From contig USJQ01000090.1 of the NCBI GenBank assembly GCA_900554985.1, forward strand, positions 1-5,338: DNA of 5,338 nucleotides. The letters are read 5' to 3'. Source of the stretch: an uncultured Collinsella sp. Its GTDB lineage: Bacteria > Actinomycetota > Coriobacteriia > Coriobacteriales > Coriobacteriaceae. Below are positions 1 through 5,338 of the stretch, one piece after another; positions within the stretch are counted from its first letter, which is position 1; each line of letters opens with the position of its first letter. A model generated the notes under the pieces. It worked only from the letters and a program-made list of their open reading frames with translations, searched no databases and was not told where the DNA came from. The position numbers and the translations under genes were made by a program.

Positions 1-1328
1 ATGAGGCCGTGTGTGTCTCGGGCAAGACCGGCGAGGGCATCCACGATCTGCTGGAGTCCATTGTCTTTTTGATCTCTCCGCCCAAGGGCGATGCGAACGC
101 GCCGCTCAAGGCACTCATTCTGGATTCATACTTCGACGAGTATCGTGGCGTCGTCGCCACGGTCCGCATCTTTGACGGCTCCATCAAAAAGGGCGATACC
201 TTGCGCATGATGCAGGCAAAGGGCGACTTTTTGGTCGATGGCGTGGGCGTCAAGCGTCCCGCCGAGACCCCGGTCGACGCGCTCACGGTCGGCGAGGTCG
301 GATACGTGGTCACGGGCCTGAAGGACCCCGAGGCCGTTCGCGTGGGCGATACCCTCACGTGGGCGTCGAATCCCTGCCCCGAGCCGCTTCCCGGCTACCG
401 CGAGGCCAAGCCCATGGTTTATACGGGCCTGTTCCCGATCGATAACAAGGACTACGAGAACCTGCGTGACGCGCTCGATAAGCTACACGTCAACGACCCG
501 TCGTTGGTGTGGGAGCCCGAGACCTCGGTGGCGCTCGGCTTTGGCTTCCGCGTGGGCTTCCTGGGCCTGCTGCATATGGAGGTCGTTAAGGAACGCCTGG
601 AGCGCGAGTTCAATCTGGACCTCATTGCCACGAGTCCTTCGGTCGACTATCACGTGTACAAGACCGATGGCGAGATGATCGATGTCCGCAGCCCGCAGGA
701 CCTGCCCGAGGCCACACGTATCGAGCGTATCGAGGAACCCTACCTCAAGGCCAAGATCATCTGTCCGCCCGAGTATACGGGTGCCGTCATGCAGCTCGCC
801 ATCGAGCACCGCGGCGTGACGACCGACATGATCCATCTCACGAGCAAATCGGTCGAGATGCGCTTCGATATGCCGCTTGCCGAGCTCATTTTGGACTTCT
901 TTGACCAGCTCAAGAGCCGTACCAAGGGCTATGCCTCGCTCGACTACGAGTTCAACGAGTACCGTCCCTCCGAGCTTGTGAAGCTCGATATCTTGCTTTC
1001 GGGTGATGAGGTGGACGCGCTGTCGTTTATCGTCCATAAGGACAAGGCCTATGGCCTGGCCCGTGGTCTGTGCGACAAACTTAAGGAGATCATCCCGCGT
1101 CAGCTGTTCGAGGTGCCCATCCAGGGTGCTATCGGTAACAAGATCATCGCCCGTTCCACTGTCAAAGCGCGTCGCAAGGACGTTCTTGCCAAGTGCTACG
1201 GCGGCGATATCTCGCGTAAGCGCAAGCTGCTCGAGAAGCAGAAAGAGGGCAAGAAGCGCATGAAGGCCATCGGATCGGTCGAGGTCCCGCAGGAGGCCTT
1301 TATGGAGATCCTCAAGGTGGACGAGTAG
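1..1328 (+). CDS. lepA: Elongation factor 4 (LepA), C-terminal part, 5' end outside window
   Basis: LepA/EF4 is a ribosome-associated translational GTPase that binds the ribosome like EF-G and is linked to back-translocation, initiation or ribosome assembly; it acts in the cytosol. The reading frame is already open at base 3, so about 441 residues are present of the usual ~600. What remains begins at the G5 loop of the GTPase domain (VSGKTGEGI, normally SAK). Next come the beta-barrel domain II (fragment residues ~32-120), the EF-G-like domain III (~130-210, with [17 protein letters not shown]), the EF-G C-like domain (~245-330) and the LepA-specific C-terminal domain (~331-441). The last is diagnostic, with [25 protein letters not shown] and [12 protein letters not shown] domain IV is absent, as expected for LepA. 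A GTG at base 9 is internal, not the true start. The gene ends 4 bases before dus, suggesting an operon. Identity is very secure; only the 5' end is missing. Confidence 0.97.
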   Translation, partial: EAVCVSGKTGEGIHDLLESIVFLISPPKGDANAPLKALILDSYFDEYRGVVATVRIFDGSIKKGDTLRMMQAKGDFLVDGVGVKRPAETPVDALTVGEVGYVVTGLKDPEAVRVGDTLTWASNPCPEPLPGYREAKPMVYTGLFPIDNKDYENLRDALDKLHVNDPSLVWEPETSVALGFGFRVGFLGLLHMEVVKERLEREFNLDLIATSPSVDYHVYKTDGEMIDVRSPQDLPEATRIERIEEPYLKAKIICPPEYTGAVMQLAIEHRGVTTDMIHLTSKSVEMRFDMPLAELILDFFDQLKSRTKGYASLDYEFNEYRPSELVKLDILLSGDEVDALSFIVHKDKAYGLARGLCDKLKEIIPRQLFEVPIQGAIGNKIIARSTVKARRKDVLAKCYGGDISRKRKLLEKQKEGKKRMKAIGSVEVPQEAFMEILKVDE

Positions 1329-1332
1329 GTCT

Positions 1333-2376
1333 ATGGCGCTTTCCGAATACAGCAAGCGGCTGCTGGGCGCCTATGCCGAGCAGCCGTTCCTTATGGCTCC
1401 CATGGCGGGCGTGACTGACCCCGCCTACCGCATCATGTGTCGCCGCCGCGGTGCCAACCTTGCCTACAGCGAGATGGTGAGCGTGGCGGGCCTTGCCTAT
1501 GCCAGCAACAAAACGTGGCGCCTGGTGCTGCCGGCCGACGAGGAGCAGCAGATTTGCGTGCAGCTCTTTGGCTCCAAGCCCGATCAGTTTGCGAGTGCCG
1601 TCGCCGCCGTCGAGGAGCGTGTGGGCGATCGCCTGTCGCTCATCGATATCAACATGGCCTGTCCTGCCCGAAAGGTTGTCACCAAGGGCGAGGGCTCTGC
1701 CCTTATGCGCACGCCCGATTTGGCCGAGAAGATCGTCGAGGCGGCGGTGGGCGCGGCGCATGTGCCCGTGACCGTGATCATCCCCCTGGCCCTACACGCC
1801 GCGGACCGGATCGCGGCGACGTTGGCCCCGCTGACCGCAGGCGCTGGCGCCGCCGCGGTGGCGGTGCATGGCCGCTGCGCCACGCAGCTCTATACGGGCC
1901 AGGCCGATTGGTCGGTCGTCGATGAGGTTGCCGACGCCGTTGAGATTCCCGTGATCGGTTCGGGCGACGTGTTTACCGCCGAGGATGCCGCGGAGCATCT
2001 GCGCAACTCGGGCGCCAGCGCGGTGTTTATCGCGCGCGGTATCTACGGGAACCCGTGGGTGTTTGGCGATGCTCGCGCCCTTGCGCTCGATGGCACGCCG
2101 GTTCCTTCTCGCTCCTCGGTCGAGCGCCTGGAGGCTCTGCGTGAGCACCTGACGTTGACGCACGAGCTTCTGCCGCTTATGTCGCGCGCCCGTACGTACG
2201 CGAGCTGGTATCTAAAGGGCATGCCCCATGCCGCCGCCTGGCGCGCTCAGGTGGTGCGCTGCTCCACGTACGAGGAGTTTATGGCACTGGTCGATGATAT
2301 CGAGCGCGATGTGGTGGCCTGCGAGGCTGCCCTTGCCGCCGGCGAATCGGTGCCCCCTCATCCGCTGGAGGCTTAA
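1333..2376 (+). CDS. dus: tRNA-dihydrouridine synthase, DusB-like, with altered flavin-site motif
   Basis: Dus enzymes are cytosolic FMN-dependent TIM-barrel enzymes that use NADPH to reduce specific uridines in tRNA to dihydrouridine. The 347-residue length fits the DusB group. Visible motifs are the N-terminal flavin strand FLMAPMAGVTDPAYR (residues 19-33), VQLFGS (76-81), DINMACPARKV with catalytic Cys110 (105-115; usually NMGCP), VAVHGR (176-181) with QLYTGQADW, and IPVIGSGDVFTAEDA and FIARGIYGNPWVF for the flavin phosphate loop. The C-terminal helical tRNA-binding domain runs from about residue 255. The segment after the PVTV strand is odd: the family normally shows VKxRxG, but this protein reads VIIPLAL (148-154), losing the conserved Lys, Arg and Gly. 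Codon use stays normal there and no other frame restores the motif. ATG 1333 is 4 bases after the lepA stop. A Shine-Dalgarno-like AAGGTGG lies at 1314-1320, rather far upstream, so coupling to lepA is likely. The family call is firm; the position modified is not predictable. Confidence 0.93.
   Translation: MALSEYSKRLLGAYAEQPFLMAPMAGVTDPAYRIMCRRRGANLAYSEMVSVAGLAYASNKTWRLVLPADEEQQICVQLFGSKPDQFASAVAAVEERVGDRLSLIDINMACPARKVVTKGEGSALMRTPDLAEKIVEAAVGAAHVPVTVIIPLALHAADRIAATLAPLTAGAGAAAVAVHGRCATQLYTGQADWSVVDEVADAVEIPVIGSGDVFTAEDAAEHLRNSGASAVFIARGIYGNPWVFGDARALALDGTPVPSRSSVERLEALREHLTLTHELLPLMSRARTYASWYLKGMPHAAAWRAQVVRCSTYEEFMALVDDIERDVVACEAALAAGESVPPHPLEA
2367..2371 (+). promoter_or_regulatory. Ribosome binding site of hemW (GGAGG)
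   Basis: GGAGG lies inside the last codons of dus, 7 bases before the GTG at 2379. It supports the GTG as the hemW start and means dus and hemW are probably translated as a coupled pair. Confidence 0.75.
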
Positions 2377-2378
2377 GG

Positions 2379-3611
2379 GTGGCCGTTACCGCGCTGTACG
2401 TGCACGTGCCGTTTTGCGCCCAAAAGTGCCGGTACTGCGACTTTGACTCGCGCAGTTTTTCTCCGTGCGACCTGAGTGCTGCGCTCGATGTCTATTTTGA
2501 GCAGTTGTTCGCGCGCCTCGATGCTTTTGGCAAGGCTGGGGCCCTTGACCATATCCGCACCGTCTATGTTGGCGGCGGTACGCCGTCGCTGGCGGGGGAG
2601 CGCCTGGTGGAGCTGGCGCGGCGTATTCGTGCGTGGTGCGCCCCCGTTGAGTTTACCTGCGAGGCCAATCCCGAGTCGCTGACCGCCGAGCTTGCCACTG
2701 CGCTTGCCAAGGTTGGTGTCACACGCGTCTCTCTGGGCGTGCAAACGCTCGATAACACCGAACTTACCGCCATCGGCCGTATTCACGATGCCGATCGGGC
2801 GTTTGCCGCCATCGCGACGGTCAAGAACTCTGGGCTTGACGTGTCGTGCGACCTTATGTGCGGACTTCCCGGGCAGACCGCAGCGAGTTGGAAGCGCACG
2901 CTCGATGGCGTGCTGGCGGCGGCTCCGCATCATGTGTCGGTCTACCCGCTCACGCTTGAGGAGGGGACTCCCCTTTATCGCATGGCGTGCCGCGACGAGT
3001 CGGTCGAGCCCGACGAGGATTTTCAAGCTTTGTGCATGGATGTGGCGCGTGAGCGTCTGGGTGCGGCCGGCTATCACCCGTATGAGGTGGCAAGCTATGC
3101 GCTCGACGGACATGAGTGCGCCCATAACATTGCCTACTGGACCGGCCAGGGCTATTTGGGCCTGGGTCGTTCCGCCGCGGGCATGCTCGACGCCGAGGAT
3201 TTCGACCGTCTTGCAGGTTTGTTCCCCGGCGTGTCTTCTCGAGGCGATTCGTACCGCGTGCGTCTGGTGCAACGTGACGATGACGCGACGGCGTTTGAGG
3301 CCGAATATCTGTCGCAGCGTGAGGCTGCGGCTGAAGACCTGATGCTGTCTTGTCGCATGACGGGCGGTGTTGCGTCCGACCTGTTGGTTCGTGCAGCTTG
3401 CGTCATCCCGGCCGATGAGCTGGCAGCTGCCTGCGATCGCGCGCTCGAATTGGGTCTTGCCACTTGGGTGCCCGAGACGCTCGGGGTCCATGAGGGACCT
3501 TTCACTTCGGCAGATGTCGTCGCGGGCTATGTTCGAGCTCGTCTGGCGCCGACGCACTTGGGCTGGCTCGATGGAAATGTTCTGTTCGAGCTGTTTTGGG
3601 ATCTAGCTTAG
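2379..3611 (+). CDS. hemW: Heme chaperone HemW, radical SAM family (HemN-like)
   Basis: HemW is a radical-SAM protein related to coproporphyrinogen dehydrogenase HemN, but it binds heme and delivers it to target proteins rather than oxidising coproporphyrinogen. Many genomes label it 'oxygen-independent coproporphyrinogen III oxidase'. The 410-residue protein opens with LYVHVPFCAQKCRYCDFDS; Cys13, Cys17 and Cys20 form the CxxxCxxC iron-sulfur motif. Further motifs are the SAM-binding GGGTPS (65-70), EANPES (95-100), RVSLGVQ (116-122), GLPGQ (162-166), YPLTLEEGTPL (189-199) and the HemW-type HNIAYW plus YLGLGRSAAG (249-268). A HemN C-terminal-like domain follows (~315-410). HemN proper carries an extra cysteine (CxxxCxxCxC) and an N-terminal extension, both absent here, which favours HemW. 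The GTG start lies 2 bases after the dus stop, with a good RBS at 2367-2371. hemW commonly neighbours heat-shock genes, matching the J-proteins that follow. Confidence in the family is very high. Confidence 0.95.
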   Translation: MAVTALYVHVPFCAQKCRYCDFDSRSFSPCDLSAALDVYFEQLFARLDAFGKAGALDHIRTVYVGGGTPSLAGERLVELARRIRAWCAPVEFTCEANPESLTAELATALAKVGVTRVSLGVQTLDNTELTAIGRIHDADRAFAAIATVKNSGLDVSCDLMCGLPGQTAASWKRTLDGVLAAAPHHVSVYPLTLEEGTPLYRMACRDESVEPDEDFQALCMDVARERLGAAGYHPYEVASYALDGHECAHNIAYWTGQGYLGLGRSAAGMLDAEDFDRLAGLFPGVSSRGDSYRVRLVQRDDDATAFEAEYLSQREAAAEDLMLSCRMTGGVASDLLVRAACVIPADELAAACDRALELGLATWVPETLGVHEGPFTSADVVAGYVRARLAPTHLGWLDGNVLFELFWDLA

Positions 3612-3621
3612 GCCGCTCGTG

Positions 3622-3627
3622 TAGAAT
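3622..3627 (+). promoter_or_regulatory. Possible -10 element upstream of the first dnaJ-like gene
   Basis: TAGAAT (5 of 6 to TATAAT) sits in the 58-base hemW-dnaJ gap, at the start of an AT-rich island (3622-3641) within otherwise GC-rich DNA. No good -35 hexamer is seen at normal spacing, so this is weak. No CIRCE or HAIR (HspR-type) inverted repeat is visible in the gap. Confidence 0.25.
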
Positions 3628-3654
3628 TACCGGAATATATACGCTGCTGTGAGC

Positions 3655-3660
3655 AGGAGG
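3655..3660 (+). promoter_or_regulatory. Ribosome binding site of the first dnaJ-like gene (AGGAGG)
   Basis: A perfect AGGAGG lies 9 bases before ATG 3670. It decides the start: the upstream in-frame GTG at 3649 would place this RBS inside the gene, and its extra residues (MSRRLPR) do not belong to a J domain. Confidence 0.85.
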
Positions 3661-3669
3661 TTGCCGCGC

Positions 3670-4773
3670 ATGGCGACGATGAACGAAAAAGATTACTACG
3701 AGATTCTGGGTGTCTCCAAGGACGCCACCTCGCGTGATATTCAAAAGGCCTTTCAGCAAAAGGCCCGCAAGCTCCATCCGGACGTCAACAAAGAGCCGGA
3801 TGCCGAGGAAAAGTTTAAAGAGGTTTCCGAGGCCTACGCCGTGCTTTCGGATGAGCAAAAACGTGCGCGCTACGACGCCATGCGCTCGGGCAATCCCTTT
3901 GCCGGTGCTCCTACGGCTTCGCCCTATGGTGGCGGCTACGCCGGCAACACAGGCTATGGCAATCCCTTTGAGGGCGGTTTTCCCTTTGGCGGCGCTTGGG
4001 GCCAGCAGCGTCGTGGGCAGGCTGCTTACAATCCCGAGAACGGCGCCAATGTGGTCGTCGATATCAAACTCGACGCCAAGGAGGCCAAGGGCGGTGCCCG
4101 CAAGACCGTCCGCTATACGCGCTTCGATACCTGTGGTCACTGCGGTGGTTCGGGCTCTGTTTCGTCCGAGCATGCACATACCTGTCCGAGCTGCGGCGGT
4201 CGCGGTCACATCGATGTCGACCTGTCCTTTCTGTTTGGTGCCGGCACGTTCCAGTCGGTCTGCCCTGAGTGCGGTGGCTCCGGTAAGGTCGTCGCCGACC
4301 CCTGTCCCGATTGCGGCGGCAGCGGGCGGACCCGTGTGACCTCCGAGCAGACGATTGAGTTTCCCGCCGGCACGCACGATGGCGACGAGGTCCGTATTGG
4401 CGGCATGGGTCACGCCGGCACCAACGGCGCCTCTGGCGGTGATCTGGTCGGTCGCGCCCATGTTGAGGCCGAGCGCCTGGAAGGCAAGGCCCGTACCGGT
4501 TTTTACCTGATGGGCATCGTGGCGCCGTTTTTGGTGCTCTCGGCCATCTCGGGCGTGTTCTCGGCCTTTGCCGTGATGTGCTTTATTCCGTTTGCCATGG
4601 GCCTGTTCATGGTGCTCTCGGACGGCGTGCTGCACCGCAGCCTGCTGTGGTGGAAGCGCGGCGCGATGCAGTTTGCCAACGGTTTTGCCAACGGATTTAT
4701 GTTTGCGCTCGTGTCGGTTTGGTTTGCGAGCTGCTCGCAACGTGCCATGCTTTCACCCTACGCAATGCAATAA
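3670..4773 (+). CDS. DnaJ-like J-protein with zinc fingers and a membrane-embedded C-terminal tail
   Basis: A J-domain co-chaperone, expected to stimulate the ATPase of DnaK (Hsp70). The protein has 367 residues from ATG 3670. Residues 7-72 are a full J domain with HPD at 36-38. Residues 73-117 are a Gly/Phe/Tyr/Pro-rich linker with two NPF triplets and no DIF motif. Residues ~126-158 start the first C-terminal domain. Four zinc-finger repeats follow: C155/C158, C172/C175, C198/C201 and C212/C215, each with the GGxG continuation. The domain closes with [22 protein letters not shown] and GGDL (229-259). Instead of the second substrate-binding domain and dimerisation helix of a normal ~375-residue DnaJ, there is a hydrophobic tail: a probable transmembrane hairpin at 278-317, a basic segment (HRSLLWWKR) and a weaker hydrophobic stretch at 339-355. 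The J domain and zinc fingers would then be cytosolic at the membrane, an inference from hydrophobicity. Codon use is even throughout, arguing against a frameshift. It follows hemW by 58 bases and precedes a second dnaJ. The J-protein call is firm; its specific job is unknown. Confidence 0.9.
   Translation: MATMNEKDYYEILGVSKDATSRDIQKAFQQKARKLHPDVNKEPDAEEKFKEVSEAYAVLSDEQKRARYDAMRSGNPFAGAPTASPYGGGYAGNTGYGNPFEGGFPFGGAWGQQRRGQAAYNPENGANVVVDIKLDAKEAKGGARKTVRYTRFDTCGHCGGSGSVSSEHAHTCPSCGGRGHIDVDLSFLFGAGTFQSVCPECGGSGKVVADPCPDCGGSGRTRVTSEQTIEFPAGTHDGDEVRIGGMGHAGTNGASGGDLVGRAHVEAERLEGKARTGFYLMGIVAPFLVLSAISGVFSAFAVMCFIPFAMGLFMVLSDGVLHRSLLWWKRGAMQFANGFANGFMFALVSVWFASCSQRAMLSPYAMQ
4672..4695 (+). repeat. 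12-base tandem duplication within the first dnaJ-like gene
   Basis: Two adjacent 12-base units, TTTGCCAACGGT and TTTGCCAACGGA, differ only in the last base. They encode Phe-Ala-Asn-Gly twice (residues 335-342), directly before the last hydrophobic stretch of the membrane tail. This looks like a small in-frame slippage duplication. Confidence 0.8.
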
Positions 4774-4804
4774 CATCAAACCCTCTGTTTGCGGCCGGCC
4801 CAGC

Positions 4805-4833
4805 TTGGGTATAGGACGCACTGTGACAATAAT
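4805..4833 (+). promoter_or_regulatory. Candidate sigma70-type promoter for the second dnaJ
   Basis: TTGGGT (4805-4810; only TTG matches the -35 consensus) and AATAAT (4828-4833; 5 of 6 to the -10 consensus) are separated by exactly 17 bases in the 81-base gap between the two J-protein genes. Transcription would start near 4840, leaving a very short leader just upstream of the RBS. A TATAGG at 4810-4815 is an alternative -10. No CIRCE or HAIR operator is seen. This is a pattern match only. Confidence 0.35.
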
Positions 4834-4840
4834 GAAAGTC

Positions 4841-4847
4841 GGAAGGA
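4841..4847 (+). promoter_or_regulatory. Ribosome binding site of the second dnaJ (GGAAGGA)
   Basis: GGAAGGA ends 7 bases before GTG 4855. It supports the GTG start, which places the J domain at residues 6-68 as is typical for DnaJ. The nearby ATG at 4832 is in another frame. Confidence 0.7.
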
Positions 4848-4854
4848 TTCGGTC

Positions 4855-5338
4855 GTGTCGGAAAATAGGGATTACTACGAGGTGCTTGGCGTCGACAAGG
4901 ATGCCGACGCGCGGACGATTAAGCGTGCGTTGCTAAAGAAGGCGCGTACCGTCCAGCCGCACGTTTCGGAGGACCCCGAGGCCGAGGCTAAGTTCAAAGA
5001 GCTCAACGAGGCATATTCCGTTCTTTCCGATGAGCAGAAGCGTGCTAACTACGACCGTTACGGCATTGCCGACGGCCCTGGTGGTTCGGGCTACGTCGAC
5101 ATTAACGATATCTTTGGCGGCATGGGCATGGACGACCTCTTCTCGTCGTTCTTTGGCGGCGGTGCCGGCGGTGGCGCCCGAAATCGCCGTGAGCGTCGTC
5201 GCGGCCGCGACATGGCCATCTCCCTTTCGGTGACGCTCGAGGAGGCGGCACTCGGGTGCAAAAAGACGATCAGCTATGACCGCCTTGCTCCCTGTGAGGA
5301 TTGCAATGGCACCAGTAGGCGCGAGGGCGCGCGGAAAA
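4855..5338 (+). CDS. dnaJ: DnaJ with HPD motif replaced by QPH, 3' end outside window
   Basis: DnaJ (Hsp40) delivers unfolded proteins to DnaK and triggers its ATP hydrolysis through the HPD loop of the J domain. The first 161 residues are present. The J domain (6-68) is recognisable from DYYEVLGVDKDAD, the basic helix II (KRALLKKAR) and [24 protein letters not shown]. The loop that should read HPDVN instead reads QPHVS (34-38), so both His and Asp are lost. Residues 72-108 form the Gly/Phe-rich linker with the usual DIF and DLF triplets. The first C-terminal domain then begins (DMAISLSVTLEEAALGCKKTISYDR). The first zinc-finger repeat is CEDCNGTS (Cys147, Cys150), with Ser154 in place of the usual final Gly. 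The sequence runs off the right edge at about residue 161 of an expected ~375. The frame is open and codon use matches the neighbours, so this looks like a living gene. Known HPD mutants of DnaJ fail to stimulate DnaK, so this protein may be a holdase or partner subunit (inference). Confidence 0.9.
   Translation, partial: MSENRDYYEVLGVDKDADARTIKRALLKKARTVQPHVSEDPEAEAKFKELNEAYSVLSDEQKRANYDRYGIADGPGGSGYVDINDIFGGMGMDDLFSSFFGGGAGGGARNRRERRRGRDMAISLSVTLEEAALGCKKTISYDRLAPCEDCNGTSRREGARK

Noticed and set aside
483..1355. 290-residue open frame on the - strand opposite lepA
   Set aside because: It is a shadow of the highly conserved LepA reading frame, with no family resemblance.
1768..1830. Compensated frameshift as cause of the missing VKxRxG motif in dus
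   Set aside because: The other two frames here give Arg/Pro/Gly-rich nonsense, while the in-frame reading continues sensibly into the next helix and VAVHGR.
2373..3557. 394-residue open frame on the - strand opposite hemW
   Set aside because: It shows no recognisable motif and its composition is that of a codon-bias shadow; the + strand carries a complete HemW.
3649..3669. Upstream in-frame GTG start for the first dnaJ-like gene
   Set aside because: The AGGAGG at 3655-3660 would fall inside the gene and is ideally spaced for ATG 3670; the added residues are not J-domain sequence.
3502..4740. 412-residue open frame on the - strand opposite the first dnaJ-like gene
   Set aside because: It has low-complexity Arg/His/Ala-rich translation and lies wholly opposite a clear J-protein; long antisense frames are expected in GC-rich DNA with strong codon bias.
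4480..4773. Frameshift explanation for the hydrophobic tail of the first dnaJ-like gene
   Set aside because: Codon usage and third-position GC bias continue in the same frame to the stop, and neither other + frame resembles the missing second C-terminal domain.
4793..4809. GGCCGGCC palindrome and CCCA-GCT-TGGG hairpin as a terminator between the J genes
   Set aside because: The hairpin stem is only 4 base pairs and no T-run follows; it may be chance in GC-rich DNA.
4832..4936. ATG at 4832 as start of a small gene
   Set aside because: It is out of frame with the second dnaJ, and the frame is only the tail of an overlapping shadow with no RBS of its own.

Overview
This window of GC-rich DNA (roughly 60% G+C by eye) has all its genes on the + strand. 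GTG starts, tight gene spacing and Actinobacteria-type protein details (the HemW C-terminus reading HLGWLDGN..FELFWDLA, the Dus C-terminus with SWYLKGMP) suggest an actinobacterium. A Coriobacteriia member such as Collinsella is my best guess; this is an inference from protein style, not a database result.

Layout. (1) Bases 1-1328 hold the C-terminal ~440 residues of the ribosomal GTPase LepA/EF4, cut by the left edge. (2) Bases 1333-2376 hold a DusB-type tRNA-dihydrouridine synthase, 4 bases after lepA. (3) Bases 2379-3611 hold the radical-SAM heme chaperone HemW, 2 bases after dus. These three look like one translationally coupled operon. (4) After a 58-base AT-richer gap, 3670-4773 encodes an unusual J-protein. 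It has an intact J domain (HPD), a G/F-rich linker and four zinc-finger CxxCxGxG motifs, but the second half of the usual DnaJ C-terminus is replaced by a hydrophobic, probably membrane-embedded tail. (5) After an 81-base gap with a candidate promoter, 4855 to the right edge encodes a second DnaJ with a normal architecture as far as it can be seen, except that the HPD tripeptide has become QPH.

How the genes work together. LepA and Dus act on translation and tRNA, HemW on heme delivery, and the two J-proteins on DnaK-dependent folding. hemW lies beside heat-shock genes in many Gram-positive genomes (hemW-hrcA-grpE-dnaK-dnaJ); here hrcA, grpE and dnaK are missing from that position and two divergent DnaJ paralogs stand in their place. 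The most notable feature is this pair: one J-protein keeps HPD but lacks the second substrate-binding/dimerisation half and looks membrane-anchored, while the other keeps the canonical DIF-containing linker and zinc-finger layout but has lost HPD. A division of labour between them is possible but unproven.

No RNA genes, mobile elements, CRISPR arrays or clear terminators were seen. No non-coding stretch exceeds 100 bases.
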